A stretch of DNA of 64,000 nucleotides. It comes from Mycolicibacterium hodleri (GTDB taxonomy: Bacteria > Actinomycetota > Actinomycetes > Mycobacteriales > Mycobacteriaceae). The translations under genes were made by a program, and so were the position numbers. This document shows positions 47,850 to 56,173 of this stretch, one piece after another (within the stretch, counting starts at the first letter, position 1; the number at the start of each line of letters is the position of its first letter). The notes below the pieces were generated by a model. It saw only the letters and a program-made list of their open reading frames with translations, was not told where the DNA came from and did not search any database. The DNA lies in the NCBI RefSeq assembly GCF_006439015.1, contig NZ_RCZG01000003.1:373278-437277 (forward strand), in the 5' to 3' direction.

Positions 47850-47867
47850 GCCGGGGCACTGGGCTAG
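47832..47867. repeat. 18-bp tandem duplication spanning the TB18.5 stop
   Basis: GCCGAGGCACTGGGCTAG (47832-47849) followed at once by GCCGGGGCACTGGGCTAG (47850-47867), one mismatch. Each unit holds five codons and a TAG in the same frame. It looks like a recent slippage duplication. Confidence 0.85.
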
Positions 47868-47873
47868 CCAGTC

Positions 47874-48569
47874 CTACGTCCAGAGACCCAGTTCGTCGAG
47901 TCGGGCGGTGAGCCGACGCGCTCCGTCGCTGAATTGAACATCGGTGAGCCGGACGACCGTTTCGACGTCGCGGCGCCGCAACGCCGCAATCAGCTCGCGT
48001 CGATTGGCCACCGTGTGGTGGCCCCACTCGGCATCGTTGGCGTAGATGTGCGGCGGCAGGTATCTGGCTGCGTGCAGCAGGAACCAGGACAGCTTGATGC
48101 GGCCCGACGCCCGGTTGAACGCCCGGTGAAAGTCGAACTCGGCGTCGGCCACCGCAGCGGTGTCCTGCCGCTCGATGGCGGCGGCCACCGCTTCCGATAG
48201 CCGCTCGAGTTCATCGATGTCACCGTCGGTGACGCGCTCGGCGGCGGAGCGGGCCAGTTGGCCGGCGATCACGGCTTGCAACCAGAAGATGTCTTCGATG
48301 TCGCCGCGGGTGAAGGCGGACACCACGTGCCCACGATGCGGCTCCAGCTGGACCATGCCCTCGCCGCGCAACGTCCGCAGCGCCTCGCGGACGGGTGTGA
48401 TGCTCACCCCGAGTTCAGCCGCGGTGTCGTCGAGGCGGATGAAGGTGCCCGGCCGCAGCGTGCCGGACATGATGCGGACCCGAAGGTGCCCGGCCACCTC
48501 GTCGGACAGCTGTTCGCGACGGACCTCGCGCCGCGCCTTCGGACGCGCCCTGGTCGATGCGTTCACCAC
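47874..48569 (-). CDS. mce1R: GntR/FadR-family repressor Mce1R
   Basis: A 231-residue FCD-type GntR regulator matching Mtb Rv0165c. The winged helix (about 18-82) shows LSDEVAGHLRVRIMSGTLRP, IRLDDTAAELGVSITPVREALRTLRGEGMV. The FCD domain has the metal/ligand pattern AEFDFHRAF with two later histidines. It represses the mce1 operon, is divergent from fadD5, and sits in the expected place. Two consecutive GTG codons begin the frame; either could be the start. Ligand is probably a fatty acyl compound, inferred from the FadR relation. Confidence 0.92.
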   Translation of the reverse strand: MVNASTRARPKARREVRREQLSDEVAGHLRVRIMSGTLRPGTFIRLDDTAAELGVSITPVREALRTLRGEGMVQLEPHRGHVVSAFTRGDIEDIFWLQAVIAGQLARSAAERVTDGDIDELERLSEAVAAAIERQDTAAVADAEFDFHRAFNRASGRIKLSWFLLHAARYLPPHIYANDAEWGHHTVANRRELIAALRRRDVETVVRLTDVQFSDGARRLTARLDELGLWT

Positions 48570-48639
48570 GCTCGATCTTCCATGGAGCCCCCGCTGTCAG
48601 TGCCGCTGGCGTGGGGTTGTCCTCGCGCCGCCGAGGCCA

Positions 48640-48673
48640 TAGTGTGACCGGGGCAACACCATGTTTGATCAAA
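48640..48673 (+). promoter_or_regulatory. fadD5/mce1 promoter region and Mce1R operator candidate
   Basis: TAGTGT (48640-48645) can act as a -10 with a start near 48652. The perfect palindrome TTTGATCAAA (48664-48673) follows, extended on one side to TTGAT-N5-ATCAA, a size suited to a GntR/FadR dimer. Being downstream of the predicted start it would block elongation. If correct, the ATG at 48661 is not the translation start. Confidence 0.4.
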
Positions 48674-48723
48674 TATCAACGCCGCGCAACCTGCGCAGAG
48701 TGAACACCAGGGAGCACCAGACG

Positions 48724-50391
48724 TTGACCGCCACGCCAGCCGCATCTGGGCATCCCGTCGAGCAGCCCTACATGGCCCGCAGGCAGAACTGGACCAACCA
48801 GCTCGCCCGCCATGCGCTGATGCAGCCCGACGAGACGGCATTGCGGTTTCTCGGTCAGACGACGACGTGGGGTGAGCTCGACCGACGGGTCACGTCGCTC
48901 GCGGGCGCGTTGAACCGCCGTGGCGTCGGCTTCGGCGACCGAGTGCTGATCCTGATGCTCAACCGCACCGAGTTCATCGAATCGGTATTGGCGGCGAACC
49001 TGCTCGGCGCGATCGCCGTCCCGGTCAACTTTCGCATGACGCCGCCGGAGATCGCGTTCCTCGTCAGCGACTGCGAGGCACGCGTCATCGTGACCGAGCC
49101 GGTACTGGCGGCGGTCGCGACGGCGGTGCGCGCGCTCGACCCGATGCTGGCAGACGTGATCGTCGCCGGCGGGACCACCGAGGAGGGGCTGCTGGGGTAC
49201 GACGACCTTCTACAAGAGGACGATCTTCTAGAAGACGTGCCCGACGTGCCCAACGATTCGCCGGCGCTGATCATGTACACGTCCGGAACCACGGGGCGTC
49301 CCAAGGGTGCGGTGCTCACCCACGTCAATCTCTCCGGCCAGGCGATGACGCATCTGTTCACCAGCGGCGCGGACCTCAACAGCGACGTCGGATTCGTCGG
49401 TGTCCCGCTGTTCCACATTGCGGGCATCGGCAACACGATCACCGGTTTACTGCTGGGCAGGCCGACGGTGATCTATCCCCTCGGCGCCTTCGATCCCGGT
49501 GCCCTCTTGGACGTTCTGGAGGCCGAACGCGTCACGGGAATCTTCCTGGTGCCGTCGCAATGGCAGGTGGTGTGTGCCGCGCAGCGGGCCAACCCGCGCC
49601 GGCTGAAGCTCCGGGTGCTGTCATGGGGCGCCGCACCGGCGTCCGACACCCTCCTGCGCGACATGGCCGACACCTTTCCGGGCACTCAGATCCTCGCTGC
49701 CTTCGGACAGACGGAGATGTCGCCCGTCACCTGCATGCTGCTCGGTGACGACGCGGTCAGGAAACTCGGCTCCGTCGGCAAGGTCATCCCGACGGTCGCA
49801 GCGCGTGTGGTCGACGAGGACATGAACGACGTGGCCGTCGGGCAGGTGGGTGAGATCGTCTATCGCGCGCCGACGTTGATGGCGGGCTACTGGAACAACC
49901 CCAAGGCCACGGCCGAGGCTTTTGCTGGAGGTTGGTTTCACTCAGGGGACCTCGTTCGCCAGGACGACGAGGGTTACGTCTGGGTCGTCGACCGCAAGAA
50001 GGACATGATCATCTCCGGCGGCGAGAACATCTACTGCGCCGAGGTCGAGAACGTCTTGGCCGCGCACCCGTCGATCGGAGAGGCCGCCGTCATCGGCAGG
50101 CCCCACCCCAAATGGGGCGAGGTTCCGGTCGCCGTCGTCGCGTTGGGCGGCCCCTCCGCCGGCAGTGTGCAGCCGAGCCTGACACTCGAACAACTCGACG
50201 AATTCCTCACCGAACGGCTCGCCAGGTACAAGCATCCGAAGGCACTGGAAGTGGTGGATACTTTGCCCCGTAATCCCGCGGGGAAGGTCCTCAAGACTGA
50301 ACTCAGGGCACGCTTCGCCTCAGCGGATTTCTTTGACGCCGGCGAAAGTTCTTCTGCGTCAACGGTTTCAGCCAGCACGGCGGAGAGCTGA
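48724..50391 (+). CDS. fadD5: Long-chain acyl-CoA synthetase FadD5
   Basis: A 555-residue AMP-forming acyl-CoA ligase, first gene of the mce1 operon (Mtb Rv0166, 554 residues). The P-loop is MYTSGTTGRPKGAVLTH; the A4/A5 motif is AAFGQTEMSPVT; A8 is GGWFHSGDLVRQDDEGYVWVV; the hinge is DRKKDMIISGGENIYCAEVE; the catalytic Lys is in NPAGKVLKTEL. It activates fatty acids, probably those recycled from mycolic acids and imported by Mce1. I chose TTG 48724 (MTATPAAS) because it has GGGAG nine bases upstream, gives the family length and clears the palindrome at 48664. In-frame GTG 48700 and ATG 48661 are alternatives. Confidence 0.9.
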   Translation: MTATPAASGHPVEQPYMARRQNWTNQLARHALMQPDETALRFLGQTTTWGELDRRVTSLAGALNRRGVGFGDRVLILMLNRTEFIESVLAANLLGAIAVPVNFRMTPPEIAFLVSDCEARVIVTEPVLAAVATAVRALDPMLADVIVAGGTTEEGLLGYDDLLQEDDLLEDVPDVPNDSPALIMYTSGTTGRPKGAVLTHVNLSGQAMTHLFTSGADLNSDVGFVGVPLFHIAGIGNTITGLLLGRPTVIYPLGAFDPGALLDVLEAERVTGIFLVPSQWQVVCAAQRANPRRLKLRVLSWGAAPASDTLLRDMADTFPGTQILAAFGQTEMSPVTCMLLGDDAVRKLGSVGKVIPTVAARVVDEDMNDVAVGQVGEIVYRAPTLMAGYWNNPKATAEAFAGGWFHSGDLVRQDDEGYVWVVDRKKDMIISGGENIYCAEVENVLAAHPSIGEAAVIGRPHPKWGEVPVAVVALGGPSAGSVQPSLTLEQLDEFLTERLARYKHPKALEVVDTLPRNPAGKVLKTELRARFASADFFDAGESSSASTVSASTAES

Positions 50392-50397
50392 CCTGCA

Positions 50398-50631
50398 ATG
50401 ACGAGTCTGCCAAAGGACGTGATGACAATACTGCGGATGCGGTGCACCGCGCCGTTGCCATCGGGTACTCTCCTGTGGTCCGTCTTACTACTACCGAGTA
50501 GGGAGACTGTGATCACACACACGAAGCTCGGGCAAGGAGGAGGCGTGCGACAGGTGTTGCCGTTGCGCCGCAGTGGTCGTGGCGTGCCCGATCGCCAGGT
50601 CAGGCGAGAGATCGTGAGACTCGGTCGGTGA
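50398..50631 (+). promoter_or_regulatory. mce1 internal leader: inverted repeat and coupled small open frame
   Basis: The 236-base gap between fadD5 and yrbE1A contains the inverted repeat CTACT-ACCG-AGTAG (50488-50501), an operator-like site. In Mtb an internal promoter has been described in this gap. A plus-strand frame stays open from ATG 50398 to TGA 50629-50631. The internal GTG at 50545 has a near-perfect Shine-Dalgarno AAGGAGG four bases upstream and would encode 28 residues, VRQVLPLRRSGRGVPDRQVR and then REIVRLGR, highly basic. Its TGA overlaps the yrbE1A GTG (GTGA), so translating it would couple to yrbE1A, whose own start lacks a strong site. Confidence 0.5.
50545..50631 (+). CDS. 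28-residue basic leader peptide, coupled to yrbE1A
   Basis: GTG at 50545 with AAGGAGG four bases upstream; eight of 28 residues are Arg and there is no Lys. It ends at a GTGA overlap with yrbE1A. It is likely a device for translation initiation or regulation rather than a functional protein. A longer 77-residue version from ATG 50398 is in frame but has no ribosome-binding site. Confidence 0.4.
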   Translation: MRQVLPLRRSGRGVPDRQVRREIVRLGR

Positions 50632-51428
50632 CCGCCCAGAATCCGGGTCTCGTCGACTATGTCCGCGACCAGGCGCGGCCAGGTCTGGTCGCCGTCGGTG
50701 GCTTCGTGAAGATGTGCGTGCTCACGGGCAAGGCGTTGTTCCGCCGACCGTTCCAGACGCGGGAGTTCATTCTCCAGGGCTGGTTCCTCATGCGCGTCGC
50801 GTTCCTGCCGACCATCGCCGTCGCCATCCCCCTGACGGTGCTGATCATCTTCACCCTGAACATCCTGCTCGCCGAGTTCGGTGCCGCCGACATCTCCGGC
50901 GCGGGTGCGGCACTTGGAGCGGTCACCCAGCTCGGCCCGTTGGTGACCGTGCTGGTGGTTGCCGGCGCGGGCTCCACGGCCATTTGCGCGGACATCGGCG
51001 CCAGGACCATCCGTGAGGAGATCGACGCCCTGGAGGTTCTCGGCATCGACCCGATCCACCGCCTCGTCGTCCCCCGCGTGATCGCCTCGACGCTGGTCGC
51101 CTTCCTCCTCAACGGCGCCGTCATCACCATCGGCCTGGTCGGAGGCTTCGTCTTCGGCGTCTACATCCAGAACATCTCCGCGGGCGCCTACGTGTCCACG
51201 CTCACACTGGTGACCGGACTTCCCGAGGTGCTCATCTCCGTCATCAAGGCGCTGATCTTCGGGATGATCGCGGGGCTGGTGGGCTGTTACCGCGGCCTCA
51301 CCGTCTCCGGTGGTGCCAAGGGCGTCGGCACCGCGGTCAACGAGACGCTGGTGCTCTGCATCATCGCGCTCTTCGCGGTGAACGTCATCATGACCACCAT
51401 TGGCGTTCGATTCGGAACGGGGCGCTGA
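50628..51428 (+). CDS. yrbE1A: MlaE/YrbE permease subunit YrbE1A
   Basis: A 266-residue MlaE-family permease of the Mce1 lipid importer (Mtb Rv0167). Five to six helices; the family core GAGSTAICADIGARTIREEIDALEVLGIDPIHRLVVPR contains the EExDAL-x-x-x-G(I/V) coupling loop that contacts the MceG/Mkl ATPase. C-terminal NVIMTTIGVRFG is also conserved. It forms the membrane channel with YrbE1B beneath the Mce1A-F needle. GTG start overlaps the leader frame; yrbE1B starts two bases after the stop. The MceG ATPase gene is not in this window, as expected, since it is encoded elsewhere in mycobacteria. Confidence 0.96.
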   Translation: MTAQNPGLVDYVRDQARPGLVAVGGFVKMCVLTGKALFRRPFQTREFILQGWFLMRVAFLPTIAVAIPLTVLIIFTLNILLAEFGAADISGAGAALGAVTQLGPLVTVLVVAGAGSTAICADIGARTIREEIDALEVLGIDPIHRLVVPRVIASTLVAFLLNGAVITIGLVGGFVFGVYIQNISAGAYVSTLTLVTGLPEVLISVIKALIFGMIAGLVGCYRGLTVSGGAKGVGTAVNETLVLCIIALFAVNVIMTTIGVRFGTGR

Positions 51429-51429
51429 C

Positions 51430-52299
51430 ATGTCGACTACCGCAGTACTGAAGTCACGGTTTCCCCGCGCGGTCGCAGGCGGCGAGCGGCTCGCGAGTTC
51501 GCCGGCGCGCTTCCTCGACAGCATCGGCCACATCGCCTGGTTCGTGGTCACCGCGGTCGGCTCGATCGGCCACGCCTTCCGGTACTACCGCAAGGAGATG
51601 TTGCGCCTGGTCGCCGAGATCGGCATGGGCACGGGAGCCATGGCCGTCATCGGTGGCACCGTCGCCATCGTCGGCTTCGTCACCCTCTCCGGTGGCTCGC
51701 TGATCGCGATCCAGGGCTTCGCATCGCTGGGCAACATCGGCGTCGAGGCGTTCACCGGATTCTTCGCCGCGCTGGTCAACGTGCGCATCGCCGCACCGGT
51801 GGTCGCGGGTCAGGCGTTGGCCGCGACGGTCGGCGCCGGCGCCACCGCCGAATTGGGCGCCATGCGCATCAGCGAGGAGATCGACGCGCTCGAGGTCATG
51901 GGCATCAAGTCCATCTCCTACCTGGTGTCGACGCGTCTGGTGGCCGGCTTCGTCGTCATCATCCCGCTGTATGCGATGGCGATCATCATGAGCTTCCTGG
52001 CGGCGCAGGCCACCACGACGCTGTTCTACGGCCAGTCGACCGGCACCTACGAGCACTACTTCCGCACCTTCCTGAGGCCGGACGACGTCGCCTGGTCGTT
52101 CGTGCAGGCGATCATCATCTCGGTGATCGTCATGCTCAACCACTGCTACTACGGTTTCTACGCCAGCGGCGGCCCCGTCGGCGTCGGCGAGGCCGTCGGC
52201 CGTTCGATGCGCGCATCGCTGATCGCGATCGTCCTGGTAGTCCTATTCGCTTCGATGGCGCTTTACGGCACCAACGCCAACTTCAACTTGACGGTGTAG
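51430..52299 (+). CDS. yrbE1B: MlaE/YrbE permease subunit YrbE1B
   Basis: A 289-residue second permease subunit (Mtb Rv0168, same length). The conserved loop is GAGATAELGAMRISEEIDALEVMGIKSISYLVSTR, again with EEIDALEVMGI. An N-terminal amphipathic stretch (about 1-50) precedes the helices. It pairs with YrbE1A in the inner membrane. ATG follows the yrbE1A TGA by one base, and mce1A follows after three bases (TAGTAGATG), so expression is fully coupled. Confidence 0.96.
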   Translation: MSTTAVLKSRFPRAVAGGERLASSPARFLDSIGHIAWFVVTAVGSIGHAFRYYRKEMLRLVAEIGMGTGAMAVIGGTVAIVGFVTLSGGSLIAIQGFASLGNIGVEAFTGFFAALVNVRIAAPVVAGQALAATVGAGATAELGAMRISEEIDALEVMGIKSISYLVSTRLVAGFVVIIPLYAMAIIMSFLAAQATTTLFYGQSTGTYEHYFRTFLRPDDVAWSFVQAIIISVIVMLNHCYYGFYASGGPVGVGEAVGRSMRASLIAIVLVVLFASMALYGTNANFNLTV

Positions 52300-52302
52300 T
52301 AG

Positions 52303-53538
52303 ATGACCGCGCCAGCGCAGACCCAACTACCGGTCAATAAGCCGCGGACGCCTCCGTACAAGGTGGCCGGACTGGTTCTCTTCCTGATCGCCGCCCTCGT
52401 CGTGGCACTGGTCTGGATTCAGTTCCGCGGTGGCTTCGCCGATCCTCTGAAGCTGACGTTGATCTCGCCGCGGTCCGGTCTGTCGATGGACCCGGGGTCG
52501 AAGGTCACCTTCAACGGCGTCGAGATAGGCCGGGTCGACGGCATCTCGGTGGTCAACCAGAATGGTGAGCCCAAGGCGAAGGTCACCCTCAACGTCGACC
52601 GCCAGTTCACGGACTTGATCCCGTCGAACGTGGACGCCCAGATCAAGGCGACCACCGTGTTCGGCAACAAGTACATCGCCTTCTCTTCTCCGGAGAACCC
52701 GTCGCCCCAGCGGGTCAGCTCGTCGACGCCGATCCAGGTCTCCGGGGTGACCACCGAGTTCAACACGTTGTTCGAGACGGTCGTGTCGCTGGCTCAGAAG
52801 GTCGACCCCATCAAGCTGAACCAGACCCTGACGGCGGCCGCCCAGGCGCTGGACGGAAAGGGCGACGAGTTCGGGAAGTCGATCGACAATGGCAACGCGA
52901 TCCTGGCCGACTTGAATCCGCGGATGCCGCGACTCCGCCAGGATTTCCAGGGTCTGGCCGATCTGAGCGACGTCTTCTCCGACGCCGGGCAGGATTTCTG
53001 GGATGGTCTGCAGAAGGCCACCACCACGGCCAAGACCCTCAACGACGAACAGGGCAACATCGATCAGGCGCTGATGGCTTCCGTCGGCTTCGGAAACACC
53101 GGCGGTGAGGTCTTCGAGAAGAGCGCACCGTACCTGGTCCGCAGCTCCGCCGACCTGGTGCCGACCAGCGCGCTGCTCGACGAGTACAGCCCGATGCTCT
53201 TCTGCATGATTCGCAACTATCACGACGTCGAGCCCAAGATCGCGTCGTCTCTCGGCGGCAACGGTTACTCGCTGAACACTCACTCCGAAATCCTGGGCCT
53301 GGGTGCGGCCAACCCATACGTATATCCCGACAACCTGCCCCGGGTGAACGCCCACGGCGGGCCAGAGGGCAGGCCGGGTTGTTGGCAGCCCGTCACCCGT
53401 GACCTCTGGCCAATGCCCTACCTGGTGATGGACACCGGCGCCAGCATCGCTCCCTACAACCACTTCGAACTCGGCCAGCCGATCGCCATCGAGTACGTCT
53501 GGGGACGCCAAATCGGGGAGAACACGATCAACCCATGA
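52303..53538 (+). CDS. mce1A: Mce-family protein Mce1A
   Basis: A 411-residue Mce protein (Mtb Rv0169). One N-terminal membrane helix (about 20-40, VAGLVLFLIAALVVALVWI) is followed by the MlaD-like Mce domain (about 48-130; KLTLISPRSGLSMDPGSKVT, then FNGVEIGRVDGI) and a long helical segment (about 150-270) that forms the needle, then a globular C-terminal part. Mce1A with B-F assembles a heterohexameric tunnel carrying fatty or mycolic acids across the periplasm. No cleavable signal peptide. Its TGA overlaps the mce1B ATG. Confidence 0.96.
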   Translation: MTAPAQTQLPVNKPRTPPYKVAGLVLFLIAALVVALVWIQFRGGFADPLKLTLISPRSGLSMDPGSKVTFNGVEIGRVDGISVVNQNGEPKAKVTLNVDRQFTDLIPSNVDAQIKATTVFGNKYIAFSSPENPSPQRVSSSTPIQVSGVTTEFNTLFETVVSLAQKVDPIKLNQTLTAAAQALDGKGDEFGKSIDNGNAILADLNPRMPRLRQDFQGLADLSDVFSDAGQDFWDGLQKATTTAKTLNDEQGNIDQALMASVGFGNTGGEVFEKSAPYLVRSSADLVPTSALLDEYSPMLFCMIRNYHDVEPKIASSLGGNGYSLNTHSEILGLGAANPYVYPDNLPRVNAHGGPEGRPGCWQPVTRDLWPMPYLVMDTGASIAPYNHFELGQPIAIEYVWGRQIGENTINP

Positions 53539-54566
53539 GAATAACCGGTACAGCGATCAAACTCGGCGCACTCTCCCTAGTGCTGCTGATGTTCACCGCG
53601 CTCATCATCGTGGTGTTCGGTCAGTTGCGGTTCGACCGCACCACGGGCTACACCGCGATCTTCAAGAACGCCAGTGGCCTGCGCGCGGGCCAGTTCGTGC
53701 GCGCCTCGGGCGTGGAGGTCGGCAAGGTCTCCAAGGTCGAACTCATCAACGGTGGCAACGAGGCCGAAGTCAACTTCTCCGTGGACCGCTCGTTGCAACT
53801 CTTCCAGGGCACCACGGCCTCGATCCGCTACCTGAACCTGATTGGTGATCGCTACCTGGAACTCAAGCGTGGCGAAGACAATGCGAAGTTCCCGGCCGGT
53901 GGCACGATTCCGGTCAGCAGAACAGAACCCGCACTCGACCTGGATGCGCTCATCGGCGGGTTCCGACCGCTGTTCCGGGCCTTGGATCCCGACAAGGTGA
54001 ACAACATCGCCCAGTCGATCATCACCATCTTCCAGGGCCAGGGCGGCACCATCAACGACATTCTCGACCAGACCGCGTCGCTGACGTCGGCCCTGGCCGA
54101 TCGCGATCAGGCGATCGGTGAGGTCATCAAGAACCTCAACACGGTGCTCGCGACCACCGTCAAGCACCAGCAGCAGTTCGACGACACGGTCAAGAACTTC
54201 GAGACGCTCGTCACCGGGCTGAAGAATCGTGCCGACCCGATCGCGGCATCGGTCGCCGACATCAGTGATGCGGCCGGATCGGTCGCCGACCTGCTCGGTG
54301 AGAACCGCCCGTTGCTGCAAAAGACGGTCACCAACCTCGAGATCATTCAGCAGCCGCTGGTGGACCAGAAGGAACAGTTGAACGACACGCTCATCAAGAT
54401 TCCCGCCGCCCTGAAGATCATCGGGCGCGCGGGCGGCATCTACGGCGACTTCTTCAACTTCTACGCCTGCGACGTGACCCTCAAGTTGAACGGTTTGCAG
54501 CCGGGTGGCCCGGTCCGCACGGTCAGGGTCTGGTCTCAGCCATCGGGTAGGTGCACACCGCAATGA
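53535..54566 (+). CDS. mce1B: Mce-family protein Mce1B
   Basis: A 343-residue Mce protein (Mtb Rv0170). N-terminal helix about 8-27 (LGALSLVLLMFTALIIVVFG), Mce domain about 35-115 (YTAIFKNASGLRAGQFVRAS, GVEVGKVSKVEL), then heptad-like helices to about 290 and a short C-terminal segment with paired cysteines in FYACDVTLK. It is the shortest of the six and lacks a proline-rich tail. Overlaps mce1A and mce1C by four bases each (ATGA). Confidence 0.96.
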   Translation: MRITGTAIKLGALSLVLLMFTALIIVVFGQLRFDRTTGYTAIFKNASGLRAGQFVRASGVEVGKVSKVELINGGNEAEVNFSVDRSLQLFQGTTASIRYLNLIGDRYLELKRGEDNAKFPAGGTIPVSRTEPALDLDALIGGFRPLFRALDPDKVNNIAQSIITIFQGQGGTINDILDQTASLTSALADRDQAIGEVIKNLNTVLATTVKHQQQFDDTVKNFETLVTGLKNRADPIAASVADISDAAGSVADLLGENRPLLQKTVTNLEIIQQPLVDQKEQLNDTLIKIPAALKIIGRAGGIYGDFFNFYACDVTLKLNGLQPGGPVRTVRVWSQPSGRCTPQ

Positions 54567-56161
54567 GGAGTATCGAAGGCGACAACCGGATTCGCAACGG
54601 GTTGGTGGGCATCATCATCCTGGCGCTCGTCATCGGCGTGGGCCAGAGTTTCGCCAGCGTGCCGATGATCTTCGCCCAGCCCAAGTACTATGCGGAGTTC
54701 GGCGACACCGGCGGAATCAACCCCGGTGACAAGGTGCGCATCGCAGGCGTCGATGTGGGTCAGGTCCAGTCGCTGGCGATCGACGGCGACAAGGTGCTCA
54801 TCGGGTACACCCTGGACGGGACGATGATCGGTAGTGACAGCCGCGCAAACATCCGCACGGATACCATTCTCGGGCGAAAGAACCTCGATATCGAACCGAG
54901 GGGTTCCACGACGCTGGGCGCGAACGGGGTGCTGCCCCTTGGCCAGACCACCACGCCTTACCAGATCTACGACGCCTTCTTCGACGTCACCAAAGCGGCG
55001 TCCGGTTGGGACACCGAGTCGGTCAGGAAGTCGCTGAACGTTTTGTCGGAGACCGTCGACCAGACCTACCCGCACCTGAGTGCGGCGCTGGACGGTGTCG
55101 CGAGGTTCTCGGACACCATCGGCAAGCGCGACGAGGACATCAAGAAGCTGCTGGCCAACGCCAACAAGATCGCCGGTGTTCTCGGCAGCCGCAGCGGCCA
55201 GATCAACGACCTGTTGGTCAACGCGAAGACCCTGCTGGCGGCCATCAACGAGCGGTCCTATGCCGTCAGCATGCTGCTGGAGCGAGTCGGTCAGTTCTCC
55301 ACGCAGGTCAAGGGTTTCATCGATGACAACCCGAACCTGAATCGGGTCCTGAACCAACTCAAGACCATCAGCGACGTGCTGGTGGCCAGGAAGTTCGATC
55401 TGGCCGACACGCTAACCTCGCTCAGCAAGTTCACCGCGGCGCTGGCCGAGGCCCTGGCCTCGGGCCCCTTCTTCAAGGTGATGCTGGTCAACCTGCTGCC
55501 GTACTGGATCCAACAGCCGTGGGTGGACGCCGCCTTCAAGAAGCGCGGCATCAGTCCCGAGGAGTTCTGGGGCAACGCGGGCTTGCCGTCGTTCCGCTAC
55601 CCCGACCCGAACGGTCAACGGCAGGCCAACGGCGCACCGCCGCCCGCCCCGACGCCACTCGAGGGCACGCCAGAGCATCCCGGTCCCGCCGTCATCGCCG
55701 GCTCGCCCTGCTCGTACGCGCCCGGGCCTGGCAACTACCCGACACCGGGCAACCCGTTGCCGTGCACGCAGGCCGTCGACGGACCGTATGGACCCAACCC
55801 GTACGGCGCCAACACCTACGGACCGCCGGACGTGCTCGGTGCTCCCGCGAATCCCGGGGCGCCTCCGCCGGCCCCCGGAGTGCCCAGCGCCGCGTTCCCC
55901 GGTGAGTTCTCCCCGCCAGTGCAGGGCGTCCCCGCGGCTCCGTTCGCACCAGGCCCGCCCGGGGCTAGGACGGTCCCTGCTACTCCCGGTCCATCGGATC
56001 CGTATATCGCGCCGGGGTCGCTGCAGGGCGACGGCACTTCGCCGCCACCGCCCGCCCTCGTCGGTCCGATCCCGCCCCCGGGACCAGGACCGCAGGTGGG
56101 CGGCGCAGGCGAACCGCTGCCCGGAAATCCACCGTTCCTTCCGCCCGGATCACAAGGTTAG
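54563..56161 (+). CDS. mce1C: Mce-family protein Mce1C with long proline-rich tail
   Basis: A 532-residue Mce protein (Mtb Rv0171, about 515). Membrane helix about 12-32, Mce domain about 38-120 (YYAEFGDTGGINPGDKVRIA, GVDVGQVQSLAI), needle helices about 140-320, then about 183 residues (350-532) extremely rich in Pro, Gly and Ala with few charges. The tail is low-complexity and likely disordered, possibly reaching towards the cell wall. ATG 54563 overlaps the mce1B stop; ATG 54551 is in frame but inside mce1B. mce1D begins 12 bases after the stop with AGGAG. Confidence 0.95.
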   Translation: MRSIEGDNRIRNGLVGIIILALVIGVGQSFASVPMIFAQPKYYAEFGDTGGINPGDKVRIAGVDVGQVQSLAIDGDKVLIGYTLDGTMIGSDSRANIRTDTILGRKNLDIEPRGSTTLGANGVLPLGQTTTPYQIYDAFFDVTKAASGWDTESVRKSLNVLSETVDQTYPHLSAALDGVARFSDTIGKRDEDIKKLLANANKIAGVLGSRSGQINDLLVNAKTLLAAINERSYAVSMLLERVGQFSTQVKGFIDDNPNLNRVLNQLKTISDVLVARKFDLADTLTSLSKFTAALAEALASGPFFKVMLVNLLPYWIQQPWVDAAFKKRGISPEEFWGNAGLPSFRYPDPNGQRQANGAPPPAPTPLEGTPEHPGPAVIAGSPCSYAPGPGNYPTPGNPLPCTQAVDGPYGPNPYGANTYGPPDVLGAPANPGAPPPAPGVPSAAFPGEFSPPVQGVPAAPFAPGPPGARTVPATPGPSDPYIAPGSLQGDGTSPPPPALVGPIPPPGPGPQVGGAGEPLPGNPPFLPPGSQG

Positions 56162-56173
56162 GGGGCAGGAGAA

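Noticed and set aside
50398-50544. 77-residue protein starting at ATG 50398
   Set aside because: No ribosome-binding site, composition like a shadow frame in its first half, and an internal GTG with a strong site explains the coupling better.
52327-53511. Antisense frame of 394 codons opposite mce1A, and a similar 328-codon one opposite mce1B
   Set aside because: Shadow frames from codon bias; no recognisable domains and no start signals.
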